Shown: piece after piece, positions 51,362-60,258 of the stretch | Layout of the letters: the number at the start of each line of letters is the position of its first letter | Position numbering within the stretch: the first letter of the stretch is position 1 | NCBI RefSeq assembly: GCF_025465995.1 | Contig: NZ_JANLNY010000030.1 | Location: forward strand, 62,001-126,000 | Source: Pseudomonas sp. 5P_3.1_Bac2 | GTDB lineage: Bacteria > Pseudomonadota > Gammaproteobacteria > Pseudomonadales > Pseudomonadaceae | Length of the DNA stretch: 64,000 nt | Direction: 5' to 3' | Position numbers and translations under genes: made by a program | The notes under the pieces: generated by a model | Database searches by the model: none | What the model was told of the DNA's origin: nothing | Seen by the model: only the letters and a program-made list of their open reading frames with translations

Positions 51362-52198
51362 CAAGGCCAGCCCGGCCAGGATCGCCAACATGCCGAGCAG
51401 GCTTAAGCCCGGCAGGCGGTTATCCAATACCCAGTAATCGAGCAAGGCGGTGACCACCGGCATGAGGTAAAACAAGCTGGTGACGTTGACCAGATTACCG
51501 GCGCGGATCAGCCGATACAGCAGAATCTGCGCCAGTACCGAGATCATCAACGCCAGCCACAGCCACGGCACGATAAAGCCCCAACTCCAGTCGACGCTAA
51601 AGGGCTTAAACGGCACGAACAGCAGGCACAGCACCAGGCTCACCGCGTACTGCAAGGGCAGAATCTGTTGCGGCGGTTGCTGCAGTTTTTTCTGCAAGAT
51701 CGCCCCCCAGGTCATCGCCGCCAAAGCCAGCAGCGCACAGCCCATGCCCCACGCCGACAGATGCGCGCTGAGTAAGCCTTGCAGCACCACCAGGCTTAGA
51801 CCGGCCAAGGCCAGCAACAACCCCAGCAGGCGCAGCAGGGAAAAACGCCGTTCCATGATCACCAGGGTCAGGATCGGCTGCACCCCCAGCACCGTGGCCA
51901 GCACGCCGGGGGTTACCCCTTGTTCCAGGGCGAGGAAATAACAGATCGAGTAGGCGCCGATCAGCAGCACGCCGGTAACGGCCACCTGTTGTCGCGTGCC
52001 CGCTTGTGGCAACAGTGGCCCAAGCAAGGGTGCGAGCAGTAGCAAGGTGGCTAAGGCCAGGGCAAAGCGCAGGGTGAGAAAGGCAAAGGCCGAGCTGTGG
52101 TCGAGCCCCCAGCGCGAAAAAATCGCGCCGCTGCCCCACAGCAAAACAAACAAGCAGGTGCTGGCCAGGCTGGCCCACGTGGAAGTACGCAGAGTCAT
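51344..52198 (-). CDS. EamA/DMT-family transporter
   Basis: 284 residues with ten membrane helices in two EamA halves (LFVLLWGSGAIFSRWGLDHSSAFAFLTLRF at the start; LLYRLIRAGNLVNVTSLFYLMPVVTAL in the second). Family members export amino acids or other metabolites. ATG at 52198 has AGG seven bases ahead. A possible proline-rich leader peptide lies 90 bases upstream, and its last codons are part of the tandem duplication downstream. Confidence 0.9.
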   Translation of the reverse strand: MTLRTSTWASLASTCLFVLLWGSGAIFSRWGLDHSSAFAFLTLRFALALATLLLLAPLLGPLLPQAGTRQQVAVTGVLLIGAYSICYFLALEQGVTPGVLATVLGVQPILTLVIMERRFSLLRLLGLLLALAGLSLVVLQGLLSAHLSAWGMGCALLALAAMTWGAILQKKLQQPPQQILPLQYAVSLVLCLLFVPFKPFSVDWSWGFIVPWLWLALMISVLAQILLYRLIRAGNLVNVTSLFYLMPVVTALLDYWVLDNRLPGLSLLGMLAILAGLALVFRGK

Positions 52199-52288
52199 AG
52201 ATAAACCTGTAAGTGTCGATGAACGACATCCAGCGAGCAGGAGAGCCTCAGGCAAACCGAACAGGAGCTGGACGTAAGTAACGCGCCG

Positions 52289-52426
52289 TTAGCCGTGGTT
52301 TGGCGGTGGCGGCGAGCCCGGTGGTGGGGCCATCGATACAGGTGGGGAAACACTGAACAGGCACGACAGCGCGGCTGCACTAAAGGCAGGCTGCAAGGTA
52401 ATGCGGCGGCTGGCGTGGTTGGACAT
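52289..52426 (-). CDS. Possible proline-rich leader peptide of the EamA gene
   Basis: 45 codons from ATG, ending 90 bases before the transporter start. The first half is basic then hydrophobic (MSNHASRRITLQPAFSAAAL), the end is PPVSMAPPPGSPPPPNHG with PPP and PPPP runs, the strongest known EF-P-dependent stalling sequences. Many prolines use CCA. The ribosome site is weak (AGAG, nine bases). A stall here could change the folding or termination of the leader RNA. Unproven; no known leader family is matched. Confidence 0.45.
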   Translation of the reverse strand: MSNHASRRITLQPAFSAAALSCLFSVSPPVSMAPPPGSPPPPNHG

Positions 52427-52608
52427 GGAGGCAAACTCTAATGCGCAGTGTCGGGCAACTGTAGTTGGCTTACCTGTGCAGGTCAAACGCCTAGTGCCGG
52501 CGTTTAGTGGCCGTGTGGACGGTGTCGATTGCAGGGTAACGCCCATGGTGGATGGATGAAGCGTCATCCCCCCTACGTTCTGATCCACACTATGGGCGCG
52601 GGGCATGA

Positions 52609-52708
52609 CGTAAGGTGCAGTCGCCGCACAGGCGCTTGCACCGATAGCTTCACGCAGAGGCTCGGTAGGGTGGATAACGACCGCGTAGCGGTCTTATCCA
52701 CCGTTATC
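52609..52708. repeat. Third, partial copy of the 51-kb repeat unit
   Basis: Holds the GGTGCAGTCGCC / GGCGCTTGCACC palindrome (52614-52642), CACGCAGAGGCTCG, and a hairpin GGTGGATAAGACCG-like / CGGTCTTATCCACC (about 52669-52702). About 100 bases match the first part of the 193-bp unit with changes. It sits between the leader region and the deaminase stop and may end transcription of the latter. Confidence 0.8.
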
Positions 52709-52725
52709 GGCCAGGCACCCTGGGC

Positions 52726-53673
52726 TCAGGCCAAGCGTGCATCCAGGCTGTTTTGCGCCAGACGCAGGGCTTGCTCTTTGCTCATCTTGAGGCTGTCGTA
52801 AAGCGCGGCGAAGTTCTCTCCGACATAGCCGCCGAAGTACGCCGGGTCGTCGGAGTTGACCGTCACCTTCACGCCGCGCTCAAGCATGTCGAGGATATTG
52901 TGCTGGGCCATATCATCGAATACGCACAGCTTGGTGTTGGACAGCGGGCACACGGTCAGCGGGATTTGCTCGTCGATAATGCGCTGCATCAGACGCTCAT
53001 CTTCAATGGCGCGCACGCCATGGTCGATACGCTGCACTTTGAGTAAATCTAGCGCCTGCCAGATGTACTCGGGCGGGCCTTCTTCACCGGCATGGGCCAC
53101 CGCCAATAAGCCTTCGCTACGGGCCTTGGCAAACACTCGCTGGAACTTGCTTGGCGGGTGGCCCAGCTCCGAGCTGTCGAGGCCGACGGCGATAAAATCG
53201 TCACGAAACGGCATGGCTTCGGCCAGGGTGGCAAAGGCTGCTTCTTCGCTTAAATGGCGCAAAAAGCTCAGGATCAAACCATGGCTGATGCCCAGTTTGC
53301 TTTGCCCATCGCGCAGTGCCTGTTTGATCCCGCGCAGCACCACCTCAAAGGCAATGCCACGATCAGTGTGGGTCTGTGGATCAAAGAACGGCTCCACGTG
53401 GATCACGTTCTGTTCTTTGCACTTAAGCAGGTAGGCCCAGGTCAGGTCGTAAAAGTCCTGCTCGGTGCGCAGCACATTGGCTCCCTGGTAATACAGGTCG
53501 AGGAACTCTTGCAGGTTGTTGAAGGCGTAGGCACTGCGCAGGCTGTCGACGTCCTGCCAGGGCAGGGCGATTTTATTGCGCTCGGCCAAAGCGAACAGCA
53601 GCTCAGGCTCCAGCGAGCCCTCCAAATGCAGATGCAGTTCGGCTTTGGGCAAGGCGTTGAGCCAGTCGTACAT
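52726..53673 (-). CDS. add: Adenosine/adenine deaminase
   Basis: 315 residues. Metal ligands in ELHLHLEGSLE, catalytic HAGEEGPPEYIWQAL and late DDPAYFGGYVGENF. It closely follows the P. aeruginosa PA0148 type, which has been characterised as an adenine deaminase rather than an adenosine deaminase, so adenine to hypoxanthine is the likelier reaction (family knowledge). Symbol add reflects the usual annotation. Full length; the C-terminal NSLDARLA agrees with homologues. Confidence 0.92.
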   Translation of the reverse strand: MYDWLNALPKAELHLHLEGSLEPELLFALAERNKIALPWQDVDSLRSAYAFNNLQEFLDLYYQGANVLRTEQDFYDLTWAYLLKCKEQNVIHVEPFFDPQTHTDRGIAFEVVLRGIKQALRDGQSKLGISHGLILSFLRHLSEEAAFATLAEAMPFRDDFIAVGLDSSELGHPPSKFQRVFAKARSEGLLAVAHAGEEGPPEYIWQALDLLKVQRIDHGVRAIEDERLMQRIIDEQIPLTVCPLSNTKLCVFDDMAQHNILDMLERGVKVTVNSDDPAYFGGYVGENFAALYDSLKMSKEQALRLAQNSLDARLA

Positions 53674-53815
53674 GGATAGATCTCGTTATCAGGCAGATTC
53701 GCCGTAAAGTTTAACCGCTCAGCCAGGATTTATCCGCGCCGCTGGCCGGAAGGCCGCGCTCAGGTCAGGTGTAAATGCGTAAGGCGAAGGGCTCGGGCAG
53801 GGCGCGCAGAGGCGT

Positions 53816-54412
53816 TTACTCAGCGCTGGGGATAAGGCTTAACTGCGCACGGCCACGGCTGATATCGGCAACTAGCTGCGCCAAAGCCGGCTGCTGCTGA
53901 GGCGCCACCGCCAGACTCAGTTGAGCACCCTGGCCGTCGTAATCTTCTGCTTCAAGCAGGCAGTCGAACTCGGCTAAACGTGCCTTAAGCAGCGGTAACT
54001 CAGCAAACAACAGATGGCACTGATAGGTATCACGAGTAATCAGCAACTGCCGCTGTGCCCCTTGCAGGCACTTGTTGGCGCTGCCGCCATAAGCGCGGGC
54101 GAGGCCGCCGGTGCCCAGTTGGATGCCGCCGTACCAGCGGATCACCAGCACCGCCACCTGATCGCAATCTTGCGCCTCTATTGCCGCGAGAATCGGCCGG
54201 CCTGCGGTGCCGCCGGGTTCGCCGTCATCGTTAAAACGATATTGCTGACCGATCTTCAACGCCCAGCAGTTGTGGCTGGCGCTGGCATCGCTATGGCTGG
54301 CGATAAAGGCCATGGCCGCTTGCGCGCTGGTCACTGGGGCCGCGATGGCGAGGAAGCGGCTTTTGCGGATGTCCTCGCGGTAGTCGCAAGGTCCGAGCAG
54401 GGTAAAGGGCAT
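53816..54412 (-). CDS. YigZ/IMPACT-family protein
   Basis: 198 residues: UPF0029 N-terminal domain with the IMPACT signature FNDDGEPGGTAGRPIL at about 60 and VLVIRWYGGIQLGTGGLARAYG, then a small C-terminal ferredoxin-like domain. Conserved protein of unknown cellular role; a link to translation control has been proposed for the eukaryotic relatives. It overlaps the upstream TetR gene as TAATG, so the two are co-translated. Confidence 0.9.
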   Translation of the reverse strand: MPFTLLGPCDYREDIRKSRFLAIAAPVTSAQAAMAFIASHSDASASHNCWALKIGQQYRFNDDGEPGGTAGRPILAAIEAQDCDQVAVLVIRWYGGIQLGTGGLARAYGGSANKCLQGAQRQLLITRDTYQCHLLFAELPLLKARLAEFDCLLEAEDYDGQGAQLSLAVAPQQQPALAQLVADISRGRAQLSLIPSAE

Positions 54413-55074
54413 TAGGCCGTAGTGGGCGGCGTCAGACCGCAGCCTCTGAGGATGATGCTGATCAGGTTAGCGGTGGCCTGGTCATAATCAACCTTAGTCA
54501 GCCGCGAGCGGCCGGTAACCCGGCAGATTTGCGAGCTGAAGTCGGCGTAATGCTGAGTGCTGCCCCACAGCAAGAAGATCAAATGGGCCGGGTCAACCGG
54601 GGCCATTTTGCCGCTGGCAATCCAGCGCTCAAACACCGCGGTGCGACCTTTAAACCAGTCTTGGTAATCCTGACCGAGGACCTTGGCCAGAGTCTCGCCG
54701 CCACTGATGACTTCCATCGCGTAAATCCGCGAAGCCTTGGGGTAACGCCGTGAATACTCCATTTTGGCGCGGATAAAATCTGCCAGCGCCTGGGCGGGAT
54801 CGCTGTCGACGGTGAGGCTGTCGAAGGCGCCGTCCCACAGTTGCAAGATATTCAGCAGCACCGCCTGATACAGCCCCTGCTTACTGCTGAAGTAGTAGTG
54901 CAGGTTGGCCTTAGGCAGGCCAACGTTCTGCGCGATGGTGTTCATGCTGGTGCCCTTGAAACCGTGGCGGGCAAACTCTTCCTCGGCGGCCTTGATGATT
55001 GCTTCTTGGTTTTTCTGGCGGATACGCCCAGCAGGTTTTTCGGTGCTTGGTGGTACTGAGGCTGCGAGGATCAT
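54412..55074 (-). CDS. RutR-like TetR-family regulator
   Basis: 220 residues. HTH IIKAAEEEFARHGFKGTSMNTIAQNVGLPKANLHYYFSSKQGLY and a C-terminal domain of the RutR/YcdC kind (SRIYAMEVISGGE; HLIFLLWGSTQHYADF). RutR senses uracil and controls pyrimidine/purine use; the nearby adenine deaminase fits a nucleobase link, but the ligand here is unknown. A TGATGTC-5-GACATCA dyad at 55147 upstream is a possible own operator. Confidence 0.88.
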   Translation of the reverse strand: MILAASVPPSTEKPAGRIRQKNQEAIIKAAEEEFARHGFKGTSMNTIAQNVGLPKANLHYYFSSKQGLYQAVLLNILQLWDGAFDSLTVDSDPAQALADFIRAKMEYSRRYPKASRIYAMEVISGGETLAKVLGQDYQDWFKGRTAVFERWIASGKMAPVDPAHLIFLLWGSTQHYADFSSQICRVTGRSRLTKVDYDQATANLISIILRGCGLTPPTTA

Positions 55075-55146
55075 GGCAAATCTTTAAAGCTCTGATGACG
55101 GAATGACTGAACAGATACCGCAGCGCGCAGTGCATATCAAGCCTTT

Positions 55147-55165
55147 TGATGTCAAAAAGACATCA
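55147..55165. promoter_or_regulatory. Candidate TetR operator
   Basis: TGATGTC and GACATCA are perfect 7-base arms around AAAAA, 72 bases before the RutR-like gene. The size fits a TetR dimer site; not proven. Confidence 0.4.
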
Positions 55166-55254
55166 TTGCGTGCTGGCTGTCTCTACAGGGTGGTTAAAAC
55201 GGGTGCAATCATAGGGCGGCTTGAATCTTTTTGGTGCTTAAACAGTTGCTTACA

Positions 55255-55276
55255 GCACCAAACTTAGGTTTGGTGC
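55255..55276 (-). terminator. Hairpin after the chemoreceptor gene
   Basis: GCACCAAAC (55255-55263) and GTTTGGTGC (55268-55276) pair perfectly with a TTAG loop, 21 bases past the chemoreceptor stop. No T run on the minus strand. Confidence 0.5.
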
Positions 55277-55297
55277 GTTAGCCATTATTGCTCAGTA

Positions 55298-57298
55298 TCA
55301 GACCTTAAAGGCGGCAATCAGACCATGCAGGTCACGGGTCATGCCCGCCAGTTCATCACTGATCTGCACCGCGTTGCAGGCTTCAGTGGCGTTGCTATCA
55401 CTGAGCGCTTTGATCTGCAGCGTGTTTTGCTCCACGCCTTGCACCACCGCCGCTTGTTCCTCGGCGGCCGAAGCTATCTGGATATTGTGATCGATGATCT
55501 GCTCCATGCTACCGGTTATCTGCTCGAAGATGTTCGCCGTCAGGGTGATCTGCTCAACGCTCTGTGCTGCGCTCTGGTGACTGTCGTGGATGGTACGCAC
55601 GGCATTGTTGACCTGCTGGCGCAGGCGCTCAATGGTCTGGTCGATTTCGCCGGTCAGTTGATGGGAGCGAATCGCCAGGCTGCGCACCTCATCCGCTACC
55701 ACGGCAAAGCCCCGTCCTTGCTCGCCGGCGCGGGCGGCTTCGATAGCCGCGTTAAGCGCCAGCAGGTTGGTTTGCTCGGCCACGCTTTTGATCAGGTCGA
55801 CCGCTTTGGCGATCTCGTGGCTTTCTTTTTCCACCGAATTAATCGCCGCGATGGAGTTGTCCATTTCGTTAAATAGCTGATTAATCCGCGCCACGGCGCC
55901 GTCCACTTGGGTACGCCCCTCGCGGCATTTGTCGCCGGCGGCATTGGCTTTGTCGGCGGTGATGTGGGAGTTCTGGCTGACCTCCTGGACGTTGCTCACC
56001 AGCTCGCTCATGGACGTGGCGATCAGCTCCAGTTCACGGGCCTGCTGCTGGATGCTCGACTGGCTGGTGGCGGCAATGCGGCTGACGTTTTGCGCCTTGC
56101 CTTGGGTCGATTCGGAGAAGCCGGCAACCTTACTGATCAGGCCGCTCATGCGCCGCTGCATCTCGTTGAAGTCGTCGGCCAGGTCGCCCAGTTCATCGCG
56201 GGCCTGGGTTTTGATTGGGTGTTGCAGGTCGCCTTCGGCCATCTTGCGGGTGGCGCCGGTGATGTTATGGATGGCCATGCGCACCGAGAGGAAGAAGCCA
56301 ACAAACAGGTACACCAGCAACAGCACCACCAACAGCAACACGCTGAGCCAAATCAGCAGCGCGCTGCTGTTGGCGTCGATCCGCGCTTGCAAGCGGCTGC
56401 GCGTGTCTTGCAGCAGCACCTGCTCGGCGCGCTGCAAGGTTTCGACTTGTGGCAGCAGACGGTCGTATTGAGCGTGCCATTGATCGACGGCATCAAGATC
56501 GAAATAGCCGCTCTGGGTAAAGGTGCTGACCACCTCTTTTTGATAGTAACTGAGGGCTTGCTGCGCGGCCTCGGCCATCAAGCTGCGTGCCTGCGCATTG
56601 CCCTTGCCGTCATTGAGGTCGACGTACTGCTGCAAGCTGCCCACTTGATTGAGGATGCTCGAGGTGGAGGTGGCCTCCAGATAACCGTAAGCCGTCAGGT
56701 AACCGGTAAAGGTCCGGGTCTGGCTCAGCACGTCGTACAGCGGAATCAGCTTGTTGGTGAGCAGGGCGACGTTGCGGTAAATCTCTGCATCGCTGTCCTG
56801 GCTGAGTTTGGCCGTGGCGGCGATCTCATTCATGTTGCCGATCAGGGTGCTGAGCGAGCGACCGTGCTCGATCATCTGCGAGCTAAGGCCCTGCACGCGC
56901 AGTTTGTTTTTCTCGGCCTTGAGTCCGGGATCGTTCTCCGGGCTTTGCTGGTCGGCAAAACCCAGGCCGCTCAACTGCTGATTAAGGGCGCGGGCGTCGG
57001 CGATAAAGTCTTCGCCATGCTTAGCGATGGCTTGCTGTACGTCCGGCTTGTTGCGGCCGTAACTGATCACGTGCAGGCCGGACAACTCCAAGGATTTGCG
57101 ATACACCGGCAGGTACTGCTCGATGGCGTCCAGACCATGCATCTCCTGGCGTGATTGTTCGAGCAGGCGATACATATCAGAGAGCTTACTGACGGCTAAA
57201 CCGCAGTAAGGCAGCATAAAAACCATGAAGATCAGCATGAACTTATGTGCATAACGTGCACGGTTCATTAACTGCAGAACCGGGTTAAAAAAAAGCAT
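55298..57298 (-). CDS. Methyl-accepting chemotaxis protein
   Basis: 666 residues. Membrane helix at about 20-40, a large mostly helical periplasmic ligand domain (about 41-308), second helix (about 313-340: ALLIWLSVLLLVVLLLVYLFV), HAMP (NITGATRKMAEGDLQHPI) and a cytoplasmic signalling rod whose tip is EQTNLLALNAAIEAARAGEQGRGFAVVADEVR. No C-terminal pentapeptide for CheR/CheB tethering. Ligand unknown. An internal ATG at codon 11 is an alternative start. Position beside the bau genes may hint at an amine or amino-acid attractant. Confidence 0.93.
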   Translation of the reverse strand: MLFFNPVLQLMNRARYAHKFMLIFMVFMLPYCGLAVSKLSDMYRLLEQSRQEMHGLDAIEQYLPVYRKSLELSGLHVISYGRNKPDVQQAIAKHGEDFIADARALNQQLSGLGFADQQSPENDPGLKAEKNKLRVQGLSSQMIEHGRSLSTLIGNMNEIAATAKLSQDSDAEIYRNVALLTNKLIPLYDVLSQTRTFTGYLTAYGYLEATSTSSILNQVGSLQQYVDLNDGKGNAQARSLMAEAAQQALSYYQKEVVSTFTQSGYFDLDAVDQWHAQYDRLLPQVETLQRAEQVLLQDTRSRLQARIDANSSALLIWLSVLLLVVLLLVYLFVGFFLSVRMAIHNITGATRKMAEGDLQHPIKTQARDELGDLADDFNEMQRRMSGLISKVAGFSESTQGKAQNVSRIAATSQSSIQQQARELELIATSMSELVSNVQEVSQNSHITADKANAAGDKCREGRTQVDGAVARINQLFNEMDNSIAAINSVEKESHEIAKAVDLIKSVAEQTNLLALNAAIEAARAGEQGRGFAVVADEVRSLAIRSHQLTGEIDQTIERLRQQVNNAVRTIHDSHQSAAQSVEQITLTANIFEQITGSMEQIIDHNIQIASAAEEQAAVVQGVEQNTLQIKALSDSNATEACNAVQISDELAGMTRDLHGLIAAFKV

Positions 57299-57468
57299 CG
57301 TTTCTCTCTGTCTTATTGGCGTTATTGGCAGGCAAGCCCAGTGCTAGAGGGCTTGCTGATGAGGGCAGGGCGCTTATGTGCCACACCTGTGTGGCGAATT
57401 GCCAGCAAAAAGCTTGCCGCCAGCCAATTGGCGTCATCCACTCGACAGCGATTTTGCCGCGCGAAGCC

Positions 57469-58389
57469 TTAGCCGGCGCTGGCTAGTTCGGCGAGAAAGC
57501 TCTCCAGAACTAAATGCGGCCGGCGCCCTTTGCGGGTCACCGACGCCAGGCTGATGTCATAGAAGCGGCTCTGGGTTTTTAGCGCGCGCAAACGTCCTTC
57601 CTGCACCCAAGGTTTGGCGTAGTGGTCGGGCAGGTAGCCGATATAGCGTCCGGTCAAAATCAAAAAGGCCATGCCTTCGCGGTCCGAGGCGCTGGCGGTG
57701 CAATTGAGCGCTTGGTAGTGACTCAGCGCCTCGGGCGGCAAGCGGAAGGTCGGCGCGATGGCGTCCTGATCATTCAGGCGCTGGTCATCCAGTTGCTGGT
57801 CATCGGCATAAAACAGCGGGTGGCCGACGGCGCAATACAGCAGCGAGCGCTCGTCATACAGGGTTTGGTATTCCAAACCGGACAGCGCGCCGGACTGTGG
57901 CACCACGCCGATGTGCAAGCGGCCATCGAGTACGCCTTGCTCCACCTCACTGGGCGCTGTCATGCGGATATGGATCTGCACATCCGGGCCGGATTGCTTG
58001 AGCCGCGCCAGGGCGTTGGTGATGCGCATGTGCGGCACCGTTACCAGGTTGTCTGTCAGGCCGATATTCAGCTCACCGCGCAAATGCTGGTGCAGACCAT
58101 TGACCTCGGTGCGAAAGCTCTCCAGCGCCGCCAGCAGTTGCAGGGTGCTCTGGTACACCTCGCGGCCTTCTTCGGTCAGGGCAAAGCCGGCGCGGCCGCG
58201 TTGGCACAGGCGCAAACCGAGGCGCTGTTCCAAGTCACTCATCTGCTGGCTGATGGCCGAGCGGCCAATGCCGAGGGCGCTTTCAGCGGCGGAAAAGCCG
58301 CCGCATTCCACCACGGTGCGATACAGCTTGAGCAGGCGGATATCAAAGTCGCTGACTTGCGCCAGAGGGTCGGGGCGGCGGCCATTCAT
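57469..58389 (-). CDS. bauR: LysR-type regulator of beta-alanine use
   Basis: 306 residues. HTH FDIRLLKLYRTVVECGGFSAAESALGIGRSAISQQMSDLEQRLG and a substrate-binding domain. Divergent from bauA exactly as in P. aeruginosa, where BauR activates the bau genes with beta-alanine; the symbol rests on this position and type. Two dyads just past its start codon (58392-58412 and 58420-58441) are operator candidates. Confidence 0.85.
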   Translation of the reverse strand: MNGRRPDPLAQVSDFDIRLLKLYRTVVECGGFSAAESALGIGRSAISQQMSDLEQRLGLRLCQRGRAGFALTEEGREVYQSTLQLLAALESFRTEVNGLHQHLRGELNIGLTDNLVTVPHMRITNALARLKQSGPDVQIHIRMTAPSEVEQGVLDGRLHIGVVPQSGALSGLEYQTLYDERSLLYCAVGHPLFYADDQQLDDQRLNDQDAIAPTFRLPPEALSHYQALNCTASASDREGMAFLILTGRYIGYLPDHYAKPWVQEGRLRALKTQSRFYDISLASVTRKGRRPHLVLESFLAELASAG

Positions 58390-58391
58390 TG

Positions 58392-58441
58392 TTTAGTGCT
58401 CGCTTAACTAAAGATAAGAAGAGTCATGTTTTACTGACTCT
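58392..58441. promoter_or_regulatory. Two dyads in the bauR-bauA gap
   Basis: TTTAGT (58392-58397) with ACTAAA (58407-58412), and AGAGTCA (58420-58426) with TGACTCT (58435-58441). Both have a 8-9 base spacer typical for LysR sites. They lie 3 to 52 bases from the bauR start and about 130 bases before bauA. Confidence 0.5.
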
Positions 58442-58568
58442 AAGCCTCTGGCACCTTTGCCTGCAACTCGGTTCTGTACGAGTCTGTGCTGCGCTGGCAA
58501 CCCTGAGCCGGCTGGCAGCTGTTCGCACAGAACCTAAAAATAACAGTCAGCCTCGCGAGGTCGCCTCC

Positions 58569-59915
58569 ATGAACATGCCGCAGACCGCTGTGCCGTCCAT
58601 TACCAGCCAACTGAAGTTGGACGCCCACTGGATGCCGTTCTCCGCTAACCGTCAGTTCAAGCGCGACCCGCGCATGATCGTCGGTGCCGACGGTAACTAC
58701 TTTATCGACGACAAAGGCCGGCGTATTTTCGACAGCCTGTCGGGGCTGTGGACCTGCGGCGCAGGGCACAACCGCACGGAAATCCAACAAGCGGTGGCCA
58801 AGCAACTGAGCACCCTGGATTACGCGCCGGGCTTCCAATACGGCCACCCGCTGTCGTTCCAACTGGCGGAGAAAATCGCCGAGCTGATGCCGGCCGGTCT
58901 GGATCACGTGTTCTACACCGACTCCGGCTCCGAGTGCGCCGACACCTCGGTGAAGATGGCCCGCGCTTACTGGCGCCTGAAAGGCCAGCCGAGCAAAACC
59001 AAATTTATCGGTCGCGCCCGTGGCTATCACGGCGTCAACATCGCCGGTACTGCGCTGGGCGGCATTGGCGGTAACCGCAAAATGTTCGGCCAGATGATGG
59101 ACGCCGATCACCTGCCGCACACCCTGCAACCCGGCATGGCCTTCACCAAAGGCATGGCCGAAACCGGCGGCGTGGAGCTGGCTAACGAGCTGCTGAAACT
59201 GATCGAACTGCACGACGCCTCCAACATCGCGGCGGTGATCGTCGAGCCTATGTCCGGTTCGGCTGGCGTGCTGGTGCCGCCGGTGGGCTACCTGCAGCGT
59301 CTGCGTGAAATCTGTACGCAGCACAGCATCCTGCTGATCTTCGACGAAGTGATCACCGGCTATGGCCGTATGGGCAAGTGGAGCGGCGCGGAATACTTCG
59401 GCGTAACCCCAGACATCATGAACACCGCCAAGCAGGTCACCAACGGTGCCATCCCGCTCGGTGCCGTGATCGCCTCCAGCGAGATCTACAACACCTTTAT
59501 GAATCAGGCCATCCCTGAGCATATGGTCGAGTTCGGTCACGGCTACACCTACTCCGGGCACCCGGTGGCCATGGCCGCTGGCCTGGCGACCCTGGAGCTG
59601 CTCAAGCGCGATAACCTGATCGAGCAATCGGCGGCGCTGGCGCCAATATTTGAAGACAAGCTGCACAGCCTTAAGGGCAGCAAGAACGTTATCGACATTC
59701 GTAACTGCGGTCTGGCTGGCGCGATCCAAATCGCCCCGCGTGACGGCGACCCGGTGATCCGTCCGTTCGAGGCCGGCATCAAACTGTGGAACGCTGGCTT
59801 CTACGTGCGATTCGGTGGCGACACCCTGCAATTCGGGCCAAGCTTCAACACCACGCCTGAGCAGCTCGACACCTTGGTTAACGCCGTCGGTGACGTGCTG
59901 GCGGAGCTCGATTAA
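58569..59915 (+). CDS. bauA: Omega-amino acid--pyruvate aminotransferase
   Basis: 448 residues, the length of P. aeruginosa BauA. Class III PLP enzyme moving the amino group of beta-alanine to pyruvate, giving malonate semialdehyde and alanine. PLP-site features: IFDEVITGYGRMGKW (Asp), the Schiff-base Lys in MNTAKQVTNGAIPLGAV, and ARGYHGVNIAGTALGG. The ATG at 58569 follows GAGG; the frame is open 60 codons upstream but that part is not homologous. First gene of bauABC. Confidence 0.95.
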   Translation: MNMPQTAVPSITSQLKLDAHWMPFSANRQFKRDPRMIVGADGNYFIDDKGRRIFDSLSGLWTCGAGHNRTEIQQAVAKQLSTLDYAPGFQYGHPLSFQLAEKIAELMPAGLDHVFYTDSGSECADTSVKMARAYWRLKGQPSKTKFIGRARGYHGVNIAGTALGGIGGNRKMFGQMMDADHLPHTLQPGMAFTKGMAETGGVELANELLKLIELHDASNIAAVIVEPMSGSAGVLVPPVGYLQRLREICTQHSILLIFDEVITGYGRMGKWSGAEYFGVTPDIMNTAKQVTNGAIPLGAVIASSEIYNTFMNQAIPEHMVEFGHGYTYSGHPVAMAAGLATLELLKRDNLIEQSAALAPIFEDKLHSLKGSKNVIDIRNCGLAGAIQIAPRDGDPVIRPFEAGIKLWNAGFYVRFGGDTLQFGPSFNTTPEQLDTLVNAVGDVLAELD

Positions 59916-60202
59916 TGACCCAGCGCCCACAAGCAGTGCCGACCGTACAGGTGGATAACGATGAGGTGATCGTCACCGAGTGGCGCTTCGCCCCCGGTGC
60001 CGAAACCGGTCATCACCGCCATGGCTATGACTACGTGGTGGTGCCGATGACCAATGGCACCCTGCTGCTGGAAACCCCGGAGGGCGATAAGCGCGCTCCG
60101 CTGGTGGCCGGGCAGGCTTACTTCCGCAAGGCCGGGGTATGCCACAACGTGATTAACGACACCGACCATGAAGTGGTCTTTGTCGAAACCGAGATCAAGT
60201 AA
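59915..60202 (+). CDS. bauB: Cupin-domain protein of the bau operon
   Basis: 95 residues, single cupin: ETGHHRHGYDYVVVPMTNG (motif 1, three His) and YFRKAGVCHNVIN (motif 2). It starts within the bauA stop (TAATG). In P. aeruginosa the equivalent gene lies at the same place; its function is not settled. Metal-binding fold in the cytoplasm. Confidence 0.92.
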   Translation: MTQRPQAVPTVQVDNDEVIVTEWRFAPGAETGHHRHGYDYVVVPMTNGTLLLETPEGDKRAPLVAGQAYFRKAGVCHNVINDTDHEVVFVETEIK

Positions 60203-60258
60203 TTTTCCCGGGCTGCGCCAGCGCAGCCGGTACTAAGAACAAGTTAAGTGAGGTTTGC

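Noticed and set aside
55907..57154. 415-residue plus-strand frame
   Set aside because: Antisense of the chemoreceptor; no independent support.
58440..59930. 496-residue minus-strand frame
   Set aside because: Antisense of bauA, whose motifs are complete.
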